From Pteria penguin (Eukaryota; Mollusca; Bivalvia; Pterioida; Pteriidae): 64,000 bases of DNA. The stretch is from NCBI GenBank assembly GCA_035048485.1, contig CM068585.1, positions 53,326,910 to 53,390,909 of the forward strand. The letters are read 5' to 3'. Below the pieces are notes generated by a model, which was not told the origin of the DNA, made no database searches, and saw only the letters and a list, made by a program, of their open reading frames with translations. This document shows positions 50,701-62,700 of this stretch, piece by piece. The translations under genes and the position numbers were made by a program. Position 1 is the first letter of the stretch, and each line of letters opens with the position of its first letter.

Positions 50701-53700
50701 AATGATGAGTAAATGTATGAAGTTTTATAGCAATAGCACTAAACGTATTTGACTTATGGTCCAGAAACAATTTTTGATACCCAAATCCTATGACCTTGAC
50801 CACTGACCTTTTGACCCCAGAGACAAGATGGTACATCTTCCACTCATGGTCAGTAAATGTATTAAGTTTCACTGCAACAGCACTTAACATGTTGGACTTA
50901 TGGTCCAGAAATAGAGTTGCAAATTGATGATGGACGGACATCCGCCCTATTAAATTAAGAACCAAGTTTTGCAACTCAACTGAAAAAAATTATAAACCAA
51001 AAACACAAAAGTTTCACATGACACTTTTTGAATGTTTTTTTGAAACAGAAATTTCAAACAAATGTTAGCTAAGAAACGCTTTATTGCTTCTGTGCTAAAT
51101 AAATCACAAAAATAACACAGAAAGGAGTTGAAATGACTAAATCCAAAAAGATAAACAAAAAAACCAAAACAGGAACAATGCCTGACTTTGCATAATACAC
51201 CCATCACTGAAATTCAGACAAAATTATCGAAAAACTGAAGAAAACAATGAAACATGTTGAAAAGAAGAAACCACTAAAGATGGTATGGCAAAACAAATTC
51301 GAAAGAAGGTCAAGATCACAAGGTCAATAATCACAGTATCAATTGAAAACATTCATAATAGAGAACCTATGCATGAAGTATCAAACTCTATCCCTATTGA
51401 TTCAAAAGATATAGTCAAAATTAAAGTTTCTTTAAAATAGGTCAAAGTCCAAGGTCAAGGTCACTAGGTAATAAGTTATGGTATAATTTGAAAGCCCTTA
51501 TCACAAGGAACCAATGTGTAAAGTATTATGTTTATATTTCTCTTAGTTGCTGAGATTTTGCTTCAACCAGAAACTTTAACCAAAATGTTGACGGACAGAT
51601 GGACAGACAGACTGACATATGGATGGACAGATGAATGGACAGACAGGCAGATGGACATATAAGCAGACATCACCAATCTACAGACAGGAACTGCTTTGCA
51701 ATCCAGTTAAAAACTAACAAAGGGGGGTTAACACTAAACTTCTGTTTTCTTATTTCTTTTACAAAAGCCAACACATTTAGAAATAAGTCTTCCAAACAAA
51801 ATAAAACTGAAATCAGTTTTAAAACTGAAAAAAATCATGTCTGTAAATTGGTGTGGGAAACATAAGAACTGTGACCTTGACTTTGCAGATATGACCTTGG
51901 ATCAGTATCATGGCACATCCTTGGGTCATGGGCAACAATTATGTGAAATATTATTCAAATCCATGTAAGAGTAAAAAGTTAAAGCACAGACAAAGATTTA
52001 CCCATCATATGCCTTTCAACTTTGACATTGCAGATGTGACCTTGTGTCAAGATCATCAGACAGCCTAAGGTCCTGGGCAACAACTCTATGAAATACAATT
52101 CAAATCCATGAAAGGAATAAAAAGTTAAAGCATAGACAAAGATTTACCCATCACATGTACTGTGACATTGACTTTGCAGATATGACCTTGGTTTCAAGGT
52201 CACAACACACCCTAAGGTCCTGGACAACAATTCTGTGAAATACTCAAATCCAGTTATAAGTTATAACTTGGACAAAGATTTACCCGTCATATGCACTGTG
52301 ACCATGACACTGAAGATATGACCTTGGTTCATGATCATAACACATCCTTGGGACCTTTGCAACAATTCTGTGAAATATTATTCATGTAGAAATTATGCCT
52401 CAGTGAAAGTGTTACATATGAACGGACAGATGGTTGGACAGACAGACAGGCATACAAAACCCATTAAAAATTTGATTACAGAAGGGAACTAAAGTGAAAA
52501 ATACTTTTTAAAACATCCATTAAAATCACAATGATGCATTCAGTTTGATGATCTGTACAGCCAGTCTGAAGAAGTAATTTGTAAAAAGTGAGTACTCTCT
52601 GAAGCTGATATTGTCCCACTCTTGATCTGGTTGAAAAAACAGCAATAATTGTAGATAAACTTGAGTACTTCATCCCTACAAAGTTTCATCAATATCTTTC
52701 AAATAGTTTCTAAGGAAAAGTCCATCAAAACCTATTACATACTGATAGACTGATAGTATATATGTACACAACTACTACCCACTTTTCAGATTTAAAAATA
52801 TTGCAAAAAATCCTATAAAATATTTTTGTACTCCATTTCTATCCAATTACATTTATCACAATAAAATCAGTTAAAATTATACAAAATGAATGTACTATTT
52901 GCAACTTCCACCGACAACAGACGGCACACTTTGAGTATAGCTTACTCGAGTCTTTGGCTCGGGTGAGCTAAAAACAGCCAGTTTGAAGAAGAAATATCTC
53001 AAAGGAGGGTACCCTCTAGGGCTTATGTTGCCCAATCCTTGATCTTGACAGATCTAGTTGAAAACCAGAAACATTTATAAAGGAATATGACAACTTCATC
53101 CCTACTAGGCTTTATCAATACTTTTTATTTAGTTCAGAAAAAATGATCATCAAAATTTATTATTTACATACTAATAGTATTATTATATATACCCCTTTTT
53201 ATATCTTTAAAATATTGCAAAAAAAACATGTAAATTATTTTTGTATTCCATTTCTTTCTATTTATAATCATTAAATAAAATCAGTTAAATTATGCAAAAT
53301 AGATGCATTATAAGCAACTTAAGAGGAGAAAACTTATGATGTTTTAAAAAAAGGTCAAACACGATGTGTTTATAAAACACAAATGCCCACAGTAGTAACA
53401 AAGTCCAAATAAGGCAAATTTTGCAATGTCCTTTATCCTGATTATACTCCATCCCATGAGGTCACATGTCATTGGGGAACACCTATTACACTTCAATTTA
53501 AGAAAGGGTGTGTTTGTGAAACACTGATGCCCTCAGATTCTTGTATCAATGAAAAGGTCTTGTCACAAGGAATATGCATGCGAAGTTTAAATCTCTACCT
53601 CAAAGGCTTCAAAAGTTATATCCAATGTTTAAGTTTTTGAAATGTGGGTTAAAGATCACAGTCAGGGTGATGAGGTCAAAAATGATTGTACTGATTGAAA

Positions 53701-56700
53701 GGTCTTGTCACTAGAAATATGAAAGCCCTATTTCTTACAGTTGAAAAGTTATGCAGAAAGTTTTTTGCCACAGACAAATGAACAAAATAGACAGACAGAC
53801 ATACCAAAAACAAGATGCCCCTAATCTTTACTTCAAGGAGCAAAACAAATATTTGGTTTTGGTATAGAACCAAAAATAACAACTCTTCTTAAGGCATCAT
53901 TTAATATCACTCTGATACATTGAGTTTGATGACTTTTACAGCCAGTCTAAGAAGAAATTCTCAAAAGAAGATACCCTCTGCCCCATCCTGGATGCATCCC
54001 TTGACAGCCAACAGTTGAAACCAACATTTGTAGAGGAACTTGTGTACTTAATACCTACTAAATCTCATCAATATGTCTATCAAAGCACATTACTACATAG
54101 TAAATAACAATTCCCCCCTCCCTTTCTCGCCGTTTTTATTGGTCCCTTACTGGTGAAACTGGATGGGACTATAGTGCTTCCTTTATGTCTGTCTGTCTGT
54201 CCAAATTACCTTGTCATCAACTCGTCCTACACTGTTTAATTTTTGCAGTTGTAAGTGCTCTTTGAACTAGTAACAAAATGTATGCATTTAATAGATTCTC
54301 TCTATCACTGCAACTTTTCCAACACCAATCAATAGATTTTTACCAAACCTCACAGAAATGAAGAGCAGCACATGAAAATACACATGAAGGGAGACAATTT
54401 TGATCTATGCATTTCTGCAGGTGTTATTGCCCTTTGAACTAAGGAAGTACATGTAGGATATTGAGACATCTTGTTACATTTTGATTGCTTCCCAGTTACA
54501 TGTTGTATCACTTGTGCATTGTATACTCCAAGCAATGTATTTATAGTATCAATCTGTTATAATTGTAACTATGGTTTGTAAATTTGTTGGGGACAGTAGG
54601 GGACAGGTTTTGCAATATCAGCAGTACTCTATAAATGCTTGTTAATTTTTTTTTTTTTTGCAAATTGCAAATACATGTATACAATTTATTATTAAATAAA
54701 TCACTTTATGTAGAAACTAATTTCCATCCCCCCTTTTCTTTGCTTTTTTATTTTCCCTCTTTCATTTAATGATTGCAGAGGGGTTTTGGCTGTCCTAACA
54801 ATACTCCATCTGCCCTATGCATTATAATGATGGCCAATGAGAATCACTCTTAATATATATAAGTTACTGTAAGGCAAAGAGAAATCATTCTTTGCTTAGA
54901 CGGTGACCTTTATTGACATGTTTTTAATGCAGAAAATTTCAAGTCCCTTCATTACCTCCTCCTCCTCCCAGCCTTGCCCATCAACTCCTGTACTGTTTAA
55001 ATGTTATGGTATTAACTAAATGGTGGCCTTGTTATGCACAAACTTTTTCCATTATCTTGTAAATAGTATGTATTAACTATACAATTTTGTATTCCTATGC
55101 TGGGATATGAATTTATCTTGTCATGATGATATTGAGTTATGTAATATTATCTAGTCATGCTAATTTGTTCTGCAATGCAATATATCCCAGCTTTTTAATT
55201 ATATTGCTGATCTGTATGTTGATTTAAAATTTTCACAATTTATTGTGATAAATAACTGACCAGACCTCATATAATTTCCGTATAATATATTACTTAGAAT
55301 TCAAATTTAATACTTGATACAAAAACCAATTATGTCAAAGCCAGTGTTTACTCAAAGTTAATAATTAGTTTTGGATATGAAAATCATGAAAACTTTTTTT
55401 GTACATGTATTCTATTTCTTTCCATTTACAAAATCAGTGAAAGTAAAGAAAATGAATGCATAATAAGCAAGCTGTAATAATGTCATCCTTACTAAGTTTC
55501 ATAAAAATCTCTTCGGCAGTTCTGAAAAAGTTGAAAATACGAAGAAAAGTTCACAAATGAACACTGGACGATATATGATGAACAAATGGGCAGAAGACGG
55601 CACATCGCTATGACTTCTGATCACTTGAGTCTTTCTCTCAGGTAAGCTAAAATTCCAGAAAACTTACATGACTCGTAAATTTCTCTGTTTAACGAAATCA
55701 TCAAGAACTGTATCAGGAATTCCATTCAGTAACATTAAATATAAAATAAACTTATGAGTAATAAATCTATTTTTAGCCAAAGTTGTTTTCTTAGTCAAGT
55801 ATCAAGTAATTACTTTTCATCTTTGTCCTTTTTTACTTTGTCTAGATCCCTTTGTAGTTTTTGTTTCTCATTGGAATTCTCAAGATTTCTTTGGCTGATT
55901 GTTGTATAGGACCTTAAATAGAAAATGCAGATGTAAACAATATGAACAATATATAATAGTAAAATAAGTATCGTTTTCATATAATGTATATAATGGATGC
56001 ATTTCCTTAATAGTTTTCAATATAAAATGAAACAAGTTCAGGAAAGTGACCAGTATCGGAACCCACTTTTTATCAGATCATATGTACATTTCAGAACATA
56101 CCAATCTTGCCAATTTTCATCAAATTCCTCTATCACTTCTGTAGAAAAGGATCGTAAAATCTTAATAAATCATACAGACATAAACCCTCCTCCTGTTCAA
56201 TCCTAAAGAAATGTGAAAAATTAATAATTTCACATTTTAATTCTTTAAAAGAACAGAATAGAGCTCACACTTTACTTAAAGATCAAAAGGAACAAGCAGA
56301 ACAAAGAGATGAATAGTAACTCCTGACAAAATTATTTTATTGTCATAAAATTCTCATAGCTCTCTTAGGGCAGTCATTTGAAGTGACAAAAGTCACACCA
56401 CTGATGTGTTAAAAATACTTCTTTCCATATATATGCACAACCACTGTAATTGCCTGAGATACAGCTTTAAAGACCTATGTATTTTATTTCTGTATGAATA
56501 ACATTGATCGGTGATGTCATAATGCCCCATAATGAACCATTTTTCAGCACAGAAAGCGATATTTGGCAGACTTTTGATTGTTATGCTTATGACATTATAA
56601 TGAAATGTTGAACATTTCCTGAATCTTGCGTGCGTCATCAAAGTGATATTTGTGCTATTTTTCGACAAAAGTATATCATACTGGATAAACGTTACATTGT

Positions 56701-59700
56701 CATGGGACACAAGCTGTTTCTTTCAATTTATAACTTCCCTCCGAAATAATTTGCTGATGCAGTTTATGAATAGGAAATGGAAGTTTCAGTATGACATTTT
56801 GGCATTAAAAGCACATATTAAGTGTCTTATTTTATGTTTTCATGCAGGAATGAATTACAATGTCTGATGCATTTATGAGATATAATGTGCTAACTTGCAC
56901 TGTAATTCATTCCTACATAAAAACATAAAATAAGACACTTATTCCATATGAATCTAAACAAATACACACAAGAAACCACAAAATGTGGCATGGAGCGATT
57001 GCAAAGCAAATCTGAAACAAAGTCAAGGTCACAAGGTCAAAGTATCAATTGAAACCTCTGGTTATACAGAACCTATGTGGGAAGTATAAAATCCCTACCA
57101 CTATTGATTTCAAAAGATACAACCAAACTTAAGGTTTCTTAAAAGTAGATCAAAGTCCAGGGTCAAGATCTCTAGGTCAAAAGTAATGGCATAATTTGAA
57201 AGCTCTGGTCATAAGGAAACTACGTGTGAGGTATTATATTTATACTTGTCTTAGTTGCTGAGAGTTTGCTTCAACCAGAGACTTAAATATGTTTACAGAA
57301 AGACATATGGATGGATGAATGGACCACTAGACAGACATCACCAATCTATGGACTGGAATAGCTTTGCAATCTGAATATAAGTTTATGAATGTTAAGTATC
57401 TTACAAGGATGACAACAAAGTAATCACTTGAAAATGTGCAAAAAATTTTTCCAGAATGTAGAGTTGGGTATTGCGAGACAAAGTGATATTGGGATATTTT
57501 GCAGAGCTAAAAATACAAGTACATTGATAAAGATTATGACCTTGTGATGATTTTTAAATAAAAAACATCAAATCAATAAATGAGTAGCATGACTGCATCC
57601 TTATCATGCATTTGCTGTCTGTTCTTAGTTCTGTCCAATACAGGTTTGGCTATGATACTGTTTTCTGTATGTTATTGTTAACAAAAAAAACGGTTAATTA
57701 TTTTTACAGTGGATGCCCTTAGGATTTATTATGATTTATAGAAATATGACAGATACCAGTATTTATATTTTATATTGGGATACATAACCATCTGTTAAAA
57801 AACAATTAAAACACAATATACCACTACATATCAGTATTATGGCTCACCCCTACCAGAATGGAACTTAAAACAACACAATTCCTCGACACCTTTATCAATC
57901 ATCCTGAAGCATTTGTTAAGCTTCATAGGATATGGTCAAAGTACCCTTGTTGGCCTATTTCACCGTACTCTGGATAAACCCTATGACATATGGGTGAAAA
58001 GCAATGTCACTTAATAGGGGACCTTGTGTAATTCATCCTCACCAAGTTTTGGCAAAAGCCTTTAGTGATTCTGAGGAAGAAGCTGAAAATGTTTTTTTAA
58101 AACAAAAGCTGTAAAAATAGTTGTATATATGAATTATTCTGCTAATGTGTTTGTTAATCTCTGTCAAACTGTGCATATTATTTCAATAAACCAACAAAAA
58201 ATATTATTTATTTCGAAATCTTACATTTATATGAGAGTCAAATGAGAAACAGATGTATTTCAATCACTAAGTTTTATATACAAGGTACCGGTATGATCAA
58301 AAAGTTCTCAGCCCAATATACTTTGATAAATAATATAAATACAAAAACTCAATCACACTATTGAACAATCATACTGAATGTTTTGGTAGAGATTGTACAT
58401 GTAGTATTTCAAAGCCTTTAATTCTACATGGAATTTGCTGTTAAAAGTTCAAAGGTTAGAGCATCCCAAACGAAGCAATGGTATAAACTTAGTAACTGTA
58501 GCACCTAAACTACTTAACTAAGTCACTCATGCAGAAAATGTAGGTCAGATTCATCATAGGTTACATGCGCTGAAGTTAGCATCCCAAGATGAACCTATGG
58601 TGCAAGTCTAGTAACTGTAGCATCTACACTTTGTCCAATATAAAGTTACCCCAAGCTACTTGACAGGACACAGATGCAGGCAGAGAGTGTCGATGCGAAT
58701 GGGAACACAGATACTGGGGGTAAAGCATAGGCTTCTTGCATTAGGTGAACTACAAATGGGTTGCTGAATTTAAAAGGAGAGAGAATACACTGAAGAAGAT
58801 GAACAGTCTGAATGTCCCAAGAGGCTACCAAAGAGGAAAACGTTGATAATGTGCACAGTCGTCTTCAATCTGATTAAAACCATATCTTTATTCCGCTTCT
58901 CTATTTGTCCCATTGCGGATGAAGATCTGGTGAAACTCCATAAAGGGGTCATGTTCTGGTGAACTCTGATGACGTTTCAGTCACCGAAACCGTTATTTTC
59001 CATAGCCAATCAATGATCAGTGATAGTGAGGCAATATGTAACAAACACCGTCAAAAACTACCTTCTGGGTCACGCACCCTTGGGATGTAAATTTCATTCC
59101 TAGGAATTTTTAGTCAATCCATTTATTGGCTGGAATTCAGAACATGACCCTTTACGGGGTTCTGCCAGATTTTTATCCGCATGGGACAAATAGAGAAGCG
59201 GAATAAAGATATGGTTTTAAACAGATTGAGTCTTCTTGTGTGACAGAAGGCAAACCTCCAAAACCGGTAGACAAAGAAGTTGCCATAAACTAGAGCTGTC
59301 CTAACGTGACAAATATGCATCGTACAATGTGATGCACACCTCTGGATTGATGTGAAATATGACCCAGATACGACATAGCAATAAGAAGCTAAGACCCGAT
59401 CAAGGATTTTGAAAATGCGTGCACTGTGACCTTGACCTTGAAGATATGACCTTGGGTCGAGGTTAAGACATATCCTTGTAACATGTATAATAATTGCGTG
59501 AAATGTTATTCAGATCCAACATAGCAGTCAGGAGTTATGGCCCGGACAAGGATTTCAATCAAGTGTGTACTGTGACCTTAACCTTGGAGATATGATCTTC
59601 AGTCAAGGTCATGGACAACAATTGTGTGAAATATTTTCCTGGATAATAATCCAACTTGGCAGTAAGAAGTTATGGCTTGGACGACTTTGGCTATGTATGC

Positions 59701-62700
59701 ACTGTGACCTTGACCTTGAAGATATTACCTTTGGTCAAGGTAATGACAGACCCATGGGACATGGGCAACAATTGTGTGAAATATTATCTAGATCTGATAA
59801 GAGGATAAGAAGTTAAGGACCAGACAAAAATGTTTGCTTTGTGTGCACTGTGACCTTGACCTTGAAGATATGATAATGCATCAAGGTCAGGGCACACCCT
59901 TGGGTCATGTACAACAATTGTATGAAATATTATCCTGATCCGACAAGGGGTAAGAAGTTATGGCCCAGACAAATGTGAACAGACGGACAGATGGACTGAC
60001 AGACAGATAGACAGACAGGGTAATTTCTATATCCCCCCAAACTTTGTTTGCAAAGTGTATAATAATGGAGCTATTCAATCAATTTTAACCTCCATTTTAT
60101 GCTTGTCTAAGACAGGTTCCTAAAATGTTGACTGAAAATCAAAAGACAAACAGGTATGGAGTTTCTTTGCATCTTTTGTCTTGCTATGTAGATGATCCCA
60201 AGGAATTTAGGAGTCAAATTGTCATTCAGGATGATGCATGGATTCAATATTTTATCCTGAATCTAAGACACAAAGAATGCAATGGAATCACCCTGGCTCA
60301 ACATCTCCTAAAATTTCAAGAGAGTTTCCTCAGCCAGAACAGTCATGGCCTCTATCATTTGGGACCATCAGGGAATAATTACGATTGATTTTCCTGAGGA
60401 AAGCTGCATGATAGTTGGTGTATATGACCAAAATGAGTTAAAGAGACTGCGTCAGATGGTTGTGAGAAAGCTTACCACATACCTGTCAACCTCGGAGATC
60501 CAAAATGAGGGAGATCTTTCTCAAAAATGAGGGAGAATTGCCAAAAATGAGAGAGAATATGATAAATGTAAATCACGACCTTTTTTCACCTCATTTGCAA
60601 TACAGTATGTATACGAAATGCAAGGTAACATTGCAGTGATACTTTAATTTTCAATATCAAACATTCTTATTGCTTATATTTAAGATTGTATTGCATAGTG
60701 GCTTTCTTAGCTTTCTGCAGGACATGGTCTGATGGCTCATAGACTGAACACACAACAGTTTGGTTTGCTTTGTGGTCAAGATGTCACTTATGGTATCAAT
60801 AGAAAGGTTGGAACGGAAATCTGTGTGTATCTTCTTATTTTCGGTTGCCCATTCTGGTTTAAATTTATACAAGCGTTTCTTCTTTTTACGAGGTGTCCGT
60901 GCCAGGCCAGACATGGAACGTTTTCTTTTGTTTGATGATATTCTCTAATGATTTAAACTTACCAAAACATGGTTTTATAGTGTAATTACTTAGAACACTG
61001 CTCACGAAACTGACATGCTGTTTGGAAACGTAAACAATAGTTTTCACCCTTCTATGGGAAGCAAAATCTTGAAAACCCCGAAGGTTCAACATCTACTTAT
61101 GTAAGCGCTTTAAACTACCTTGATTGATGGCTTTCTCGTTCAAGCTTTCTTTTAACACAGTTTATTTTGATGTTTTTATTATGTCAGCAGTGAAAATCAA
61201 AGGAGATTGAAAGCAATGTTTCTGGAGAAAGGTGATTGTTAAAATGCAGGAGTTTTAGTGGGAGAGACGCAAATGCGGGATTTTCAAAAAATTTGTCAAA
61301 AATGCAGGAGACTCCTGCATAATCCGGGAGGGTTGACAGGTATGTTACCAGAGGCATTCTGCTCTTGCAAAATAAAACACTTGTTAACATTTCCCAAGTT
61401 GCAAATGATGACTGTGACAGAATACAGCCTCTCAAAATTAAAATCTTACCTACATGGTAAGAATTTCAGAAACAGTGAGAGTGTCATAGATGCTGTATAT
61501 GAGTACTTAGTGAGCCAAAAAGAAGGATTATATTTTGAAGGAACTGAGAAATCGAACCATAGATGGAGAAATTGCAATGATATGGAGGAAGATTACAATG
61601 AAAAATAATAACTCTTTCAATCCAGTGTTATTCCTAAGTACATAGGGCCGACAACTTTTTTATCATATCTCATATTTCATCACATCATTCAACTGCTTTA
61701 TATCTGAAATCAATGGAACGTTTAGTGTAGAAACTGTATAATCAAAAGATATAAGATTATGTACATACAAATCTAGTCGATTTTTCTCCTCTTCATACTT
61801 CCTGAGTTCAGCACTGTGTTTATCCTCAAGCTTAGAAACACTTTTTTGCATATCTTCTTCCAGAAGTTTCTGTTTACGTTCATGCTCCTCTCTTTCTTCA
61901 TTTCTTTTATATTCTTGGATTCTGCCATCAACATACAGATATTCAATGTACCTAAAATGAGAAATATCAGTTATAAAACACTCAATTACAAACATAATGT
62001 TTTTGTTATGATTCAACATGGATTTCACATAGCTCTGTAACATAGTTGTTTTCTCTACACCTGATAAAGGCCAGGTGGCTGAAAATTTGTGTGACTGAGT
62101 GTTTGTGTTTTATTATTTATATTGGACATCCCTTGGAGGACTTTGTAGATTCTATTGAAAACCCCAATACACTAATTCACAAGTTTTAGAATTTGTGTTA
62201 AAGCTAATAGCAACATGCATTTTAAGTACATATCTTGTAATCCATATCTATCTAGAAATTATGTGATATATAACTATGTTTACTGATAAAAAGAGTTTAC
62301 TAAATTTGTACAAAACATTACTTATCACCTTTTTACATACGTTAACGACTCCTTCTACAAATTAATAAAATGAAAACAAGTAAATTCAGAGAATTATGTC
62401 CCCCACTTTCAGGTTCGATCAGTAAGGGTCTTACGAATTATGGTTAAAAAGTGGTTAAAAAGTTACATTGAAGTAGGTCAAAGGTCACAGTCAAGGTCAC
62501 ATGGAAAAAATAATTCTGGTACCAACAGAAAGGTATTGCAATTAGGGACACACATGCCAAATATGAAGGCCCTACGTCTTACAGTTTAAAGTTATGACCA
62601 AGGTTAAAGTTTTTGTGACAGTCAGACAGACAGACGGACAGACAGATGAATGAGATTTAATGTCCCCAAACTTTCTCAAAAAGAGGGGTACAATGATGAT

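Noticed and set aside
55690..55810. Open minus-strand stretch upstream of the 15-nt candidate exon
   Set aside because: Hydrophobic, AT-rich, in the wrong phase for most acceptors, and using it would leave an intron under 40 bp.
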